Positions 34,264-47,100 of a stretch of 64,000 nucleotides of DNA are shown piece by piece (position 1 is the stretch's first letter; each line of letters starts with the position of its first letter). Under the pieces are notes generated by a model. The model did not search any database. It was not told the origin of the DNA and saw only the letters and a list, made by a program, of their open reading frames with translations. Source of the DNA: Undaria pinnatifida (Eukaryota > Sar > Phaeophyceae > Laminariales > Alariaceae); contig JABAKD010000001.1 in NCBI GenBank assembly GCA_012845835.1, positions 11,695,123 to 11,759,122 on the forward strand, written 5' to 3'. A program made the position numbers and the translations under genes.

Positions 34264-34540
34264 CCACGGCTACAGTAGGGTACGCCGTTGTTACTACCGG
34301 GTTAGGCCACTCGCACGCCTGGCTCTGAATCTCACGGACAAAGTTATACCAGGTATTACGCGTTTTTTTTTCGTGCAGCAGCGTAGCTTACCATTCCATT
34401 ACGGGCAACATTAAAACAGCACACAAGCTGAACACCGCAAAGGAACAGCGGGGGGGTTTCTCGCGCGCGGGTGGTCAACCCCGAGCCACACTGCACAAGA
34501 AAGCCCCCAAAAGCGACGCCCCCTACCGTAGCCTCGGTCC
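34264..34540 (+). repeat. TIR element family B, copy 4
   Basis: Ends are CACGGCTACAGTAGGGTACG and CCCCCTACCGTAGCCTCGGT. It contains GCGTAGCTTACCATTCCATT and AAGGAACAGCGGGGGGG, both shared with other copies. Confidence 0.65.
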
Positions 34541-35040
34541 TCGCCGCTTCTGCCTCACGCGCACGACACTATGCACAGTACCCCAGGCATATCTCATCAA
34601 TATATGTGTTGCCTTAGGGGTGGCACCACGGTTTTCCCCCTCTCTTCATTTCAGGAAATTGACAAATCCACCTAAGAACCAGTTCGAATTGAGAAAACGG
34701 AATTGAAACCTCGACGAACGATTCCACGGTCTACAGCGATAGATTCGACGTCGAATGCTATCGTAGAGGACAACGATGTTGAGGGCGGTTCCCCAGAAAT
34801 AAATGGGCTTGACCAAGATTTGCTACCGTGTTAACGTAGCACACGGCTCTCACAGCACGGCAAATCGTCGTGTGTTCGCCGGGGAGAGGCTGCCGTTACC
34901 GTCGATCCATCTGGGACATACATGTCACCGAGGAAGAGCCACAGCGATGGGCTGTAGTCGCACTAAGATTCCAATATGTGCGATATCGCCCGGCTGGTGA
35001 TATCACTCGGCGACTGTGTGGAAAAAGTGCGGGAAGGCGA

Positions 35041-35268
35041 ACATGCATGCAAAAAGGGACGTCTGGTTACGGATTGTGTCAATGGACATGTAGCAAATCA
35101 AGTGTTGCTGGGTTTGGCGTAACAAACCACAGACCTTCGCACGGCATGGCTTCCAGGACATCGTGTGCACGGTGTGGTCTGATGGTGCAATCAAAGGGCT
35201 GGCACCGAAAGAAACATCCAAGGCACGAGAAGAAAGCTAGAGGGCAGAGGTGCATCCTTTCCCCCTGA
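35041..35268 (+). CDS. Candidate fragment with two C2H2-like zinc fingers
   Basis: The end of a 132-codon frame reads CQWTCSKSSVAGFGVTNHRP then SH, which fits C-x3-C-x12-H-x3-H exactly. It is followed 10 residues later by CARCGLMVQSKGWHRKKH then PRH, an irregular second finger. The frame then runs through a basic tail to a stop at 35266. Tandem fingers of this kind occur in DNA-binding proteins and in the N-termini of some non-LTR retrotransposon proteins. No partner exon was found, and the minus strand is also open, so this is only a candidate. Confidence 0.33.
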   Translation, partial: TCMQKGTSGYGLCQWTCSKSSVAGFGVTNHRPSHGMASRTSCARCGLMVQSKGWHRKKHPRHEKKARGQRCILSP

Positions 35269-35561
35269 AGATCCGCGCCAAAAATGGCCATATTTGACCG
35301 GAGGTTGCTCGGCGGAATAGCAAGCGCAACGTCTACCGCAAGTGCATACCGGCTGCTCAATGATAGCTCACCGCCCGCTCGGCGAGGTGGTGGGGTGTCC
35401 GGGGCAAGTCCATCGTAGTTGCGAGGACCGGGGGCATCCCTGGTGGCTAAAGCGGGAATTTAACCTTGAACTCTAAAAAGAAAAATGAGAATTCTAAAAC
35501 AAACTCGAACCAATTATAAAAAGAGGCCAAGGTGGGGTAGATTTTGACCTGATCTTAGAGG

Positions 35562-35848
35562 TAGGGCTAAGGTAGGGGGGGGTTACCCCCACTTTCAGTG
35601 CAGGGTTTGAGCTCCTCGCCCGAGTGACTCTACACCTCTGACGGGACAAAACTGCTTTCGGCGCGATTTGTTGGAACGGCGCGTAGCTTAATATGCCGTT
35701 GCGGATTGGTGTCAAATTTTTTAACCACAGCACGAAACCTTCAAGACCGGAAAAAGGAACAGTGGGGTCACTCTCGCAGGAGTGACCCCGAGCCACTGCA
35801 GGGAAAGGTCCCTAAAGGGGGACCCTTATGATACCGTAACCTGGGTCT
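35562..35848 (+). repeat. TIR element family B, copy 5
   Basis: Left end GGTAGGGCTAAGGTAGGGG with TACCCCCACTTTC; right end ATACCGTAACCTGGGTC. It contains GGGGTCACTCTCGCAGGAGT followed by GACCCC and GGCGCGTAGCTTAATATGCC. Confidence 0.62.
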
Positions 35849-35849
35849 T

Positions 35850-36940
35850 TAGTACTAAACAACTTCATTGCTTTTCTTGTTCCCACAACATCAGCTTCGT
35901 CTGGGCGCTTCATCTTTCCAAAGCATTCATCAAGTTGTTGTCGTGTCGTCAAAACTGCTGTTATACCCCAACGATTTCACGCCCACCGCTATAGACTGCA
36001 GACTTGCGGGACGGAGGAAGTATACCTCTATCGAAGCCCGCGCATCTCGCGAACATATTTCGAAGGACTCGTGCTACTGCGACGCGGTCTGCGATAAAGA
36101 GTGCTACGGTATGTATGTAGCCCATTTTGGCTGTTCTTTGTCTTGAATGAGAGGGAATTTCTTGTATGCATACAGCAGCAGCAATACAGCTGTAGTAGGT
36201 CATGGGATAGTGGACTGTAATCGGGTTGCACTAGTTTTTTTCTTCTCGAAGCCAGTGCTTGGGGTGGGGTATAGAGCGCCTTCATTGCCGGGCATCCATT
36301 TTGGGGACAACTGTCCTCGACCACTTAGGGCTCGAAAGGCAACCACCCTCAGGCGGAAAATGGCGATGTCACCTCTACCGTAGCATTAGTAGGCAACCAC
36401 CCTCAGACGGAAAATAGCGATGTCACCTCTACCGTAGCATTAGTAGCATTAGTAGTACTATTAGTATTAGTAGTAGTACTATAGTAGTATTAATAGTATG
36501 TGTCCTGTAAGGCGGCGCCTAGAATGTTTTCGGTTCCTCACTCGACTAGAGTTCCAGACTTTGGTAGGAAAGGTCGCTTGCAGAGCCTCGGTCTTCAGCG
36601 GCGCGGAGCCACGCGCGCGAGCGGCTACCCTGTATGTGTGTTCAGTGTTGTGAGCGTTTTTTTTTTTTTTTTCGATTTTGCGTTGTATGTAAGGCCATGG
36701 AGTTGTTGCTGCCCCCCGCCAACGAAGGAAAAGGCAAAACAGAGCCGTTCGTGCGAGTGTAGACTACCCTCTGCAGTGAAAAGGAAGGAGAGCGTAATAT
36801 CCCCCTACGTACGGGAGTCGTAGGGTTAGGATTACGGAGGAGGCATTTATTCGTATCTTTGTAATGGCCTGAGCATATGTGCAGTAGAACGAATACGATC
36901 GCGTGACACACATCATTGTCATGAATTTCAGGGACAAGTC
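35850..36940. other. Uncharacterised
   Basis: 36025-36050 contains GTATACCTCTATCGAAGCCC, a family C terminus. T runs at 36658-36672. No gene supported. Confidence 0.4.
36338..36445 (+). repeat. Two tandem 54 bp units
   Basis: GGCAACCACCCTCAGGCGGA and TGTCACCTCTACCGTAGCAT recur after 54 bp with two substitutions, followed by a TAG/TAC microsatellite. Confidence 0.85.
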
Positions 36941-36944
36941 GGGT

Positions 36945-37460
36945 AGTTTTTTTTTTTTTTTTTTTTTTTTTTTTCATCATTCGGCGGATGGGGAGACCAA
37001 CGCCCGAATGGGTAGGGTGGACCGTAACTGGACCAAGTCCGGCGGAAGGCCATCTCTCATGGCCAGGGGTTTTGTTAGTGGGTGAGCTTACGCAAGTCCC
37101 ACACTACCCGGAAAGATGACATTCCGGGTGGCTATCTCCACCGAAACTGACCCTCAGGGGACAGGCCGGGTCGACATACACACGCACCCGTATACAACGG
37201 CAGCTTGCGCTGCCGGGGTTGTAACGAAGACCACTGATAGGGACAGCTTACGCTATACCTACAATGGGACTCGAAGGGTGCGCCAGCTAGCGTTGGGCTG
37301 CGAAAGCAACTGAGTTAAATCGACACACGACGCGTATGAAAATACGCGGAAGTGTGGTGAGCTAAAGCTTTATTTTTCCCCATCCGCCGGAGGATAAAAA
37401 AAAAATAAAAAAAAAATAAAGCTTTAGCTCACCACACTTCCACGTATTTTCATACGCGTC
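36945..37460. mobile_element. Longer relative of the 18.7 kb retroposon, with inverted ends
   Basis: 37225-37400 matches the 18.7 kb element (GAAGACCACTGATAGGGACA through CCCCATCCGCCGGAGGAT and an A run). Upstream, 36974-36995 reads TCATTCGGCGGATGGGGA after poly-T: the same 3' end inverted. Downstream, 37405-37465 repeats AAAGCTTTAGCTCACCACAC and CGTATTTTCATACGCGTCGT in inverted form. A 65-codon frame (37116-37313) starts MTFRVAISTETDPQGTGRVD and ends ALGCESN; its function is unknown. Confidence 0.6.
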
Positions 37461-37633
37461 GTGTGTTGTGTGGCTTGAAAAAGCCTTAGTCTTCACTTTC
37501 AATTTATTCGAAACGTAAGAAGAGCTACCCGTTTCGTACCGCCATACATGTCGAACTAGAAATATATAGTCTAGACTATATAGAAAGATGTATACATATA
37601 TATACAGACTAGTCTATGTATAGACTATATCAT

Positions 37634-37912
37634 AAAAATGAAAATACACTCCAGCTCTGAGATCGAATATTTTGTCGAAACTCATCTTTGCAAGCTGTGT
37701 GTGATACTCCGATCGCGCGCATTACGGGTTGTGTGTCCTCATTAAGGATATAGGTCGGCGACTCCCCTTACAACTACATACAGTGTAGCTAACAGGGTCA
37801 ACAGGGTGATGTTAGGCAGTCTGTGCGCGGAAACTATAAAACCCGTTTCTGAGGGGGACAAAATCTGACAGCTGTGGAAGGAAATGCATCAGTTTATCAA
37901 GTGAATCCTGTA
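37634..37912 (+). repeat. Dispersed repeat R7, copy 1
   Basis: Begins AATGAAAATACACTCCAGCT, includes TTTTGTCGAAACTCATCTTT, GTGATACTCCGATCGCGCG, TTACGGGTTGTGTGTCCTCA, CAGGGTCAACAGGGTGATG and CTGACAGCTGTGGAAGGAAA, ending ATCCTGTAA. Four other clear copies lie at 57-64 kb. Confidence 0.75.
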
Positions 37913-38065
37913 ATAATACATATTACAGTTATGCAGAGTTGGCGCATTGAGGCCACCGTCTTCAACCCAAGTTCTACAAGGTCTACAATAGTCTACGGTT
38001 ACGCCGACCGCCAGTTCTGATACACGTGGGCATCGCAGGAATAGCAGCCGCCGCCGCAAGCTCAC

Positions 38066-38140
38066 CGCAAGTGTAGCCTGCCGTCCCACTCAGGCAGGAG
38101 AACCCGTCCTCGCAAAACACCGCCTCTTCGGGAGTACACT
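38066..38140 (-). CDS. LRR gene candidate exon 15: cysteine-rich segment
   Basis: 75 nt, phase 1 to phase 1, with a CCCTTTGCAG acceptor and a GTGAGC donor. It encodes CTPEEAVFCEDGFSC and then LSGTAGYTC: four cysteines in 24 residues, like an extracellular stalk repeat. Symmetric phase 1 borders would let it be duplicated in frame. A next exon must begin with two bases of a codon; I could not place it with confidence. Confidence 0.48.
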
Positions 38141-41100
38141 CTGCAAAGGGCGTGGCGAAGAGAAACAGCGGGTACAGTCAGACATTTCCGGATTCGGATA
38201 ATATTCATACAAGGGCAAGCACCACATGCGGCGACAACATGTACAGTATATATATGGTGCCACCTCCTCGTCTTCTACGAGCCCTGGTCCAGCCGCCCGC
38301 TCGATTACGCCGGGCTTGCGCTGCAGTGATGCAGGCATTGTTCAGATCGGTATTCACTGTCAAGCAAATTTAGAGGGCCTTCTGGATGTCTCACCGCACG
38401 TGCCGTCCCTGATGTCTTCGGAGTCGAGGAATACGTCTGTGGCAGTGCTGCTCATACAAAAGGCAGAGGAGGGGGGTGAAACACGCGGTTAAACAGTGTG
38501 CCACTTGCAGGACGATCACGCACAGCCACAGGGGGATCCACCAATTTTGTTCATAAAACATACAAAATGAATCCGCACACGTTCTCAGAAACGTGTGCGA
38601 TGTTGGTTTGAGGCGAAGAAGGTGCATGGCATACCTGTTCGCGTCACCTCTCTCTTCAAAAACGACACAGTATTACCAACACGCGGACCACCATAAGCCA
38701 TGTACACCGAAGGACTCCCAATAGTGCGAGTACTCTCTTACAGTGCTGGTGAAACCGCTAAGCACGACTGGAACTCCACGTTGCAACTCTCTGGTAACCC
38801 TACTTCCGATACTGCCGGTGTCTTGGATAGTGCCGATATACTGAGCTGGAACATACAGCGATATTGAATCTCAAGCGGCGGCATTGCTAGTATTGGCAGG
38901 CCGCCATTGTGTGGGCCAAATACCCTCATGACGGGTGCATGCACTGCTACCCTGCACAGGATAGCGTCTTCGACCGTGATTGTGCCGTACGAAATTGAAT
39001 CTTAAGACAAAGGCTACGGTAGGGGGAGGTGTACCCAGTTTGGGCATGGCCGTAGTCGTATGACCATAGATAGGCCCTCGCATCACGTCGGTTTTTGCCA
39101 GCCAGGCATACACTGCTCGCACCAAGCGCGAAACGCCGCGAGGTGTTCGGTGAGTCGCATGAAAGGTGAACTGCACCCTTCCAAGAACCGCTCGCAAGAC
39201 GGACTTCGGCACCCCGTGCCCACTTTCTTGCTTTTGGATGACAGAGCCAACGAGTTACTTCGTTTTCTGGTGTGGCCACTCCAGAGACAGCAACGGGTAT
39301 TTACTATGTAGTAACTGCCTCCAGGGTTCCTTACCATATTCACACTACGTGATGTGATCATTCCCCTTGTGCGGAGTTGGGGCTATCCACCCCGCACAAT
39401 ATGGTCTAACTCGACACTTACCACGTTTTTTTGTTTTTATATGATCTAACTCGATAACTATCATGGTGACCGCCAAAAACAAAAGGAAAAAAAAAACGGC
39501 AGGCCCTCAGGGGGGTAGTTTTTTTTTTGCTTTTGTGCCTGCCGTTTTTTTTAGCTCTTATGGGTCTTTTCTTGCAGCGGCTCTCGGGGTCACTCGCGCG
39601 AGTGACCCCTCTGTTCCTTTCCTGTCCTAAGCTTAAACGTGCTGTTACAATTTTGCGAAGTGACTCCGCAATGAAATGGTATAAGCTACACTGCGCGCCA
39701 AAAAAAACGCCTATAGAGTGTATTTTGTGCTTGACACGTACAAAGTCAGCTCGACGCGTGCCACGGTGGAGGGTACGAGCTTTTGGGGGCTACATATTTC
39801 CTGAGTGGCAGGCTGTTCAAGTGATGAGCAAACGACGCGTGCTGACGATAGAGGTGAAACGCTTCTTCTCCTGAGACCCTCCTCCCCTTAGGACTAACAT
39901 CTCGCACAAAAAAATTATTCGAGAGGCAACAAAAGCTGCTACCGGGTGAAATATCCCACGGCTTGGCTAGAGCTAAAAACGAGAAGTTCCGTAAAAACGA
40001 AAAAAGTACTAGGGCGGACGATATTGGGTAAAGGAGCCCCTGCCGTTCAGAAATCGCTTCAGAAAAAAAACGTGCTTCGCACACGCCTCTATCGTAGCCT
40101 GCGTCAAACTTTCCCAATGTCTTTTGGTCTTTTGCAGGACCATTCGTGTTTCCCAGTCTGTTTGTTTTTCATCTAGCCCGTGAGATTGCTCGTCCGGCGC
40201 AGCGAACATTTTTCTTCTCAAATTCGTGTTTTGGGTGAGATATGGAGCCCGCTAAGCAAAAGTGCCCCAGAAAAACCTAGTTTTTGCACCTTTATGGTAG
40301 CCTCGATCACTCATGCGAGTGCGGTAATGAAAATGAAAGCACCCGCCCCCCGTCCTACCGTGCCCTTGGTCACGCGCCCGGGGCGAGACGTACTTACGTG
40401 GAAGGGAGACACTGAAGATCTTCGTTGTCGAAAAGGTCACTGCAGGAGGTCAACGACGTCAGACGCGCAAGAAACGGGGCGGGGTAAAGGCGCACGGCTC
40501 AAACGACCGCAGGAGGAGCAGCCGTGATGTTTGTGTGTTGCAACAAAGTTTAGCATCGGGCGTGTGCCATTCAACGGGCCTGGAGTGTGTTCTGAGGCTC
40601 CTAACCCCCAGAGGAGCTCTTTCGCTTTACACAAAAACTGACTTTGAGAGCGATCCGAAAAAAATGCCACCCGATGGATAAACAAGTTCTTCGCCTACTG
40701 TATGTGTAGTAGGACGGTGCGCGAAAAACAACAATTTTTGCAGCACAAGCATGCGATTCCTACGGTTTTGGGTCAAATAGTCCTCTTCCCGTTTTCCCGA
40801 ACGTATCCTGGCCAGAAAGTGGTATACGTTAATACCCCTATATCGTCGCACGCGTTCCGAGCACAGAGGGTCCGACCGACGCGCGACCTGCTTACGGTTC
40901 CATTAAAGAGCCGTGCTACGGTGTACCCCCCCCCCCCCCCAACTTTCTTTAACGAAGTCGCCTGTTTTGAATCCGGCCGTATATCTTAAACTCCGGCGCC
41001 CCTTGCCACCCCAGCGTCATCATTCGATAGTTCTTTACACACAAGATAGTACGGGAAGATAGTTGTTTTTCATCATAGTAGTACCCTTCCTCGTGTCGAG

Positions 41101-44100
41101 TAGCAATGAACGTTCGTTGAAGTACATCGCTGGGTTTTGGGGGAGGGCTATCGTTCCATCAGTCCGAACCTACCACACTCGCCCAGTATTGCTGTCCCTG
41201 TAACTCACAGTGTTTGGAGGTTGGCCATGGGGGAGAACACGCCGGCAGGCAAGGTAGTCAAGCGACATCCCTCAAGGTCCCTAATCAACAGCGGGGCGGT
41301 AGCAGCAAAGTACACGAAGACGGCAGGCTGTTGGAGGCGCAACAGACACATCACATCACCATCCAATTTGCGGAGAAGGTCATGCTGCACGGGGTGTACG
41401 TTGTACAAGGAAGCTGTCGATGAGGAATTACAATGTCACTTGAGCTTTGTAGGAGACCAGGAAAAAAAAAGAAGGTTTACACCGAAAGACCGACTGTGAC
41501 AATACGGGCGATATTGACGCATACCACCTCATGGCCAAACGCGCACCAAATACGAAAAAGGCGTGACGGGGGAAATCAATATGACTTCAGCAGGGGCACG
41601 ACACCGCTTATCTGCAAAGGTCGAGAAGATCGACAAACCGGCGAGTAGATCGCGGGAGGGTCGAAGTTTTCAAACGATTCGATGAGTTATTGCTTGGTTT
41701 CGGTATATGATCTCCAGTCTAGCTCTCCGAGAATGCTGTCTGGTTTTTGGCGTGTCTACCCCTGATTTCATGCATGAACTTGCCTCGGCCCAGACGAAGT
41801 CACAGTGTCAGGAGTTTGTAAGTTTGCCCCCAAGCGCTTGCGGCTCGAACACCAGGCAATGCACCAGCTCTGGAGGCGCGAAAAACAACAAGACCAAACA
41901 AGCGCGAAAACGAGACACACACATAAACAGACTCACAGTTTTTCCAGATTCACGAGTCCTGAGAACGCATCCTCCGTCAGCAGCAGATCGTTGTACTCCA
42001 ACTGCCTGGGCGAGGAATGTGGGGGTGATGGGTCAGGACGTAATTAAGCCACCGAAGTGAGTGCTTCGATTGCTCAACAAAGACTCGGCAGCAAGGTCAG
42101 ATCAACGCTTCTTCGAGTCACTTCACAACAAGCACAACATCTCGGCGAAAAAAAAAAAGGGGGGAGGTCCGGTCATCCAAAACACCATCGGCGTGTTTTG
42201 GGGCCGGCGTTTTACGCTGCAAGGTGCGCGGTTAGTGCTTTTTTTCCATAGGTCAACAAGATGCACCGTATTCCCCTATAGGCGTCTTCGCTACGTGAAA
42301 CCCGTGCTCACGAACCGCCTATCACTGCAACCAAGCACCCTTCCCCGCCCAATGATAAACCTGCGATTGTATTTCTGTTGGGAACCTTTCGTGCAAGTCA
42401 ATATTGCAGTCTATTGCTTGGCTATACTATTGCTGCCGATCCCACTGCAATTGCATGCGCGATGTACGCTCGCGTGCATTTTGAGGGAACGTGTACTCTG
42501 CGTTATTTGTGTTTTGTCGCATTTTGGCGCTCACCGCACCACATTTCAAATGCACACACGACATTTGTTAGCGGCGCGGTACAGTGTATGGAAATCTCGG
42601 AACAAAAAGGAGGGGACCGAAAAACTGTGTCGCCGGAGTTGGAGAAAGACACGGTTGTACACATACCCCGCCTGAGAGAGAAAGTTTACCATTTTTCTAT
42701 TGCGATCGACCCAACCACGGCACGAACCAAGTAGGAAGAAGTTTCGTAGGATGAAAACAGAGCCTGCCGTCTAAGTCCGACGCAACTGTCGCGGAAAAGG
42801 TGCCACGTCGTTGATAGCCGAACAATTATCGCGGGAGTTGTAAACACTGGGTGAGAGTCTCTGACTGTTCGCAGCAGCGAGACCTCGAAGATCCGAAACT
42901 ACGCCAGGAATTAAGCGACGCCAGAACCAACAGTAATCACACACCACCCTCCAACTTGAGGGGCTTCCAACCCACAAACAAACCAACGGACACGATCGGG
43001 CTTGCGTTTGGTGCCTTCCAACCATGCAAAATCGGTATCTCGTCTGGTGTCTGACTGGTCTTAGATTAGGACAAAATGGTACCGACGTGCTGGACATGCT
43101 GGAGCCCGAACGTCTAGGATACAACATATCGGAGCCGAGTCAGTGCCTTACACCACGAACCCATCGGGCGCAAGCAAAAGTAAAACAGCAGGTCAATGAA
43201 AGGGACAACACACAAGTCGGACAGAACACGACCTAGATGATCTATATCCTATACTAATGCGGTTAGCATGTAATGTGTTGTGCAGGGCCTGTGGAGTACC
43301 GATCCAACGGTGGGAACACACGCTCTAACAAATCACATGCAGGTCGTGCGGCACCCGCCCGGCAACACTGCTAAAGCAGGCTATGTATGCAGGTCGTGTC
43401 GACCAGGGATCCTCTCTGGCTGGGATGACCGAAATCGTGAAGGAGGGTCTGATCTCATCTGATCTCATCGGGTAAGGGGGGGCACCCCCGTTGCCAATAC
43501 CTGGTCCGAGCTGCGCGAGCTCAGCTGGCTCCGTGCTTCACTTGGACAAAATCGCTTTAGGCCAGAAAACAATTTGTTTTGGCGGAACGTAGTTAACCAT
43601 TCAACTGCGGATTCATATCGCAAGTTAGAACCGCACAAAAACTTCAGACCTTCAACGAACGGAGGCCTCACGCGCGCGAACGACCCCGAACCACCGCCAA
43701 ACATGGCCGAAAAGGCGGACCCCCCCCCTGCTACGGTCGACACCCCGTATCAGCTCCCCGGTTCCATTTAAGTCACCGCAAAGAGCGACACGCAGGGTGC
43801 ACGCCTCACATACACAACACCTCCAAAACCGACGTACGGCTATCCAGATGGATTCTTGTCACGATTACGTATCCGCAGAGCCGCATGCAAAGAAAGGTGT
43901 TGGAATTTCGTGTCTGGTCGATTCCAACCTGAGGCAACATCGCCCACAGGAATTGACACATGTCATGTGAGGCAACCTAGTAGTGACGTCGTTCAAGCTA
44001 CTCCCTTGAGGAGCTCCATATCTTACGTAAACACAAAAGCCGACAATGATGACGGTGCAGCCCAATACACACCCCCTAGGCTTAGTCTAGGCATACAACA

Positions 44101-47100
44101 AATAATGGCGCGGAACAAGAAATAGATACATTTTGGACGAAATTGGGTTGAGCTGTGCGATAACTCAGAAAAAAAAATTAAGCCAAAAACAGAGTGTTTT
44201 AGCACCGGCGTCAGTATTCAAGACACGTTTAAGGCGAACTCGGGGAATGACGTCACCGGGGGGCACTCACAATGTGCGAAGCTCCGTCAGTCCAGACAGC
44301 GTTGATCCCAAGGTCGAGAGGTTGTTGTCGGTCAGCTCCCTATCATCATGGCGGCACGCGACAGTTCGCGACAACGCGATATCGCACATACATGCTGCGG
44401 TCAGTGGAGCAAGGAAACTTTCTGCAACCCTTACCGCTTAGGGGAGGTGCTGCCTGTACCTAAAATCCAAGCGATGTCTTGCCCAGGTCAAACATGAATG
44501 CTAGCGGCCTGACGAGGTATTCCCTCCATGAAAGGGGTATGGCACGACCAATCTTGTTGGCGATACAACAATGGCGGCACATGTGGGGGAGTTTCTTTTT
44601 CGCTTGGCGAGCACACCGTCGGCAAGAAAAAAACAAAAGTGGCCCAAGAGTGCTACCCATATATTTTCATCCCCATATAGAAACGAAAATACTAAGTCAG
44701 TAGGGGGAGGGTGTTGAAAATAAAAAGGAGCATATGATGGCATTGCTCGTTCTTCGAGGGTTGGTTGCAATCCGTTTTGCCCTGGAGGCCGCACGAGCAG
44801 CAACCCTCTGCCAGCATGTCATGCGCACGAAAGCCTTTACGGTCTCCACTGGATATTGATTAGTAGTTGTGTACCAATAAAATACATCAGACGTAGTATT
44901 CTGCGGAACTCATGATGAGTGGACAAGTCCCTCAATCGGATACCGAGCGCTGAAGTGCATGGATGTAAACGCGCGTGCTAAAATTGTGTGAATAGCATTT
45001 GTACACGTCAACAACGATACGTGAAAATAATAAGAAAATCATACCGCACTCTTGCCAGATGGACTCTTGCGCTATGAATGAACACTATTAACAACACATC
45101 AGCCATGTCACGGTGGAAGGGGTGCAGCGGAAGGTTTTAAGAATCTTCTGAGCTCCTAACATGAGGATATCCGTCATTATCTCACCCGAAGAATGACTTC
45201 CCGAATAAGCATCTATGCCTTAGCGCTAAAAATAAGTATACTCGTGAAATGACTTGACTTATGACAAACAGGTAGTTTCTCGCTTGAGAAGCTCAATTGG
45301 ACAGGCACATTAGTAGTTAATCCAACAACTGCAACCCCTGCTTGTCAGCCCGGGCAGAGGGAAGGGCAGCCCGTCGTTGTGCTGGCACCTCAATGGTACG
45401 TCGTCCTATATTTGCAGCTTCCACAGTGTACACGCAAAACAGGAGAGGTCTACAGTACACAAGGATACGAGATGCAGCGTGTCCCGTGTGCAACAAGTAA
45501 ACTCCAATCAAGATACCGACGCGCGGCATACCATGAATGTTTCCGACTGAACTCACAGTCTAAGCAAGGACGTCAGACCCGAAAATACATCTTCGGGCAA
45601 GTCCGACAGTCCGTTGATGTAAAAGCTCCTGGTGATCAAACGACGAGACGCCATGGTCGACACAGCAACGGGCGAATCGCAAAGAAGAGGTGTTATTGCA
45701 GTAAGCTAGTGCGAACACGGGGCAGGCTGTGGGTTCGCGGGCGGCTCAAGCAGTTGTCCCACGCGACGGGGTGCAGCGGAATATTTTAAGAAGTTTCTGA
45801 GCTCCTAACGCGAGGACCTCAACATCTCACCCTCAACATGACCCTGAGAAGGCCTTCGTTCGCACAACCCGGATCAATACATCTACCTGGGGTATGGAAT
45901 ATGGTCCTAAACCGCATTGTACGTAGTCATAAACTTTATTAAAGTACTAACCGATCTAGTTCTGCACGTGAAAGAGGTCAACCGCTCAGAAACGTTTCGC
46001 CCCGAAAGGTGGAAGCCCTGCCGGGGGATGAACTCTCCCCTTCACTGGAAGTTAAACGTACCCTTTAGCAAACGAAGGGCAGCGTTCGACAGCAGCAGTT
46101 TTGAACTGCGTCCATGGCAGCACTAATTAATTGTTCTGATTTGTTTCGTTACAAACCCCTGCCAAAGGTATGTGTGTATGTATAGAATGGGTGGCGAATG
46201 TGCCAAGATACGGGTAGCGACGCATGCTGAGTTACTAACAGTGCGGTAAGGGGCGCACCTCGTCTTTTTTTTTTGCTGGAGTTCCTCGCTTAAGGAGGTC
46301 TAAACGTTACCTTCCAAACACAACGAACCGGGAAAAAAAATCAACAATCCCCACGGCGTAGATATCAACAAAACAAATGTGAAAAATAACGAAAGAAACA
46401 TGACATTTCCGAGAGATGCTGGGCCAAGGAGTTGCGTGATTTCAGAAGATATTTGGTCGAGTCGTGTTACACCGAAGCTGTCGTAGCGGGCACGAATCTA
46501 TGAATAGCATCTAGTATTTCAGTACGCTCCCGTTTGAGGAATTGTCTACCTTGCCCAAATATGAGAGTTCAACACCTGATGGACAAGTCTGCCGCCTACG
46601 CTGGCTCCACGCGTAACGAGCACTGTTACGAAAGGCGAAGGGAACTGCAAAAATTCGGATGAGTATAGGCCTTGTCAGCCAGAACCGAACAGATCTAAGC
46701 GCATGTTACCTCCTCGGTTGTGACAGGAGCCGGGTTCAAATCCTTGTACGCGCGGGATGAGCTCGTCGATGAATGAGAGAGAATACACGTCAAGTCTCGG
46801 CAGTTTGGTCGGGCGAGTATTTCAGATCATCCCTCGCGGCCATGGCGTTCGGAGGAGGAACTCTCTCTACATGTTCATATGTGACCAAGGCTATATATAG
46901 TATTGCAGTGTTACACCCCCAGTTTCACCTCCGAGTTGATGCAAACTCTCAAGACCCCCCCACGGACGCAAACCCAACCTTCGTTTTGTTTTGTTTTGGC
47001 GCGCCGTAACAGACTGTGTCATGGAGGTGTTCTTTTGTATCGCGAAACAAAAAAAACGAACAAGATGAAAAGTGGTATCCACTCAAGCGTGTGACTTTGA

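Noticed and set aside
35860-35960. Additional LRR-gene exon on the minus strand (LDECFGKMKRPDEADVVGTR)
   Set aside because: Acceptor and phase 1 would fit after exon 15, but it directly abuts a family B element, has no cysteine or repeat pattern, and the donor is weak. Kept only as a possibility.
42061-42675. A 204-codon plus-strand frame inside LRR intron 11
   Set aside because: A second frame is open over the same DNA, the start lies in unrelated sequence, and the hydrophobic middle has no family motif.
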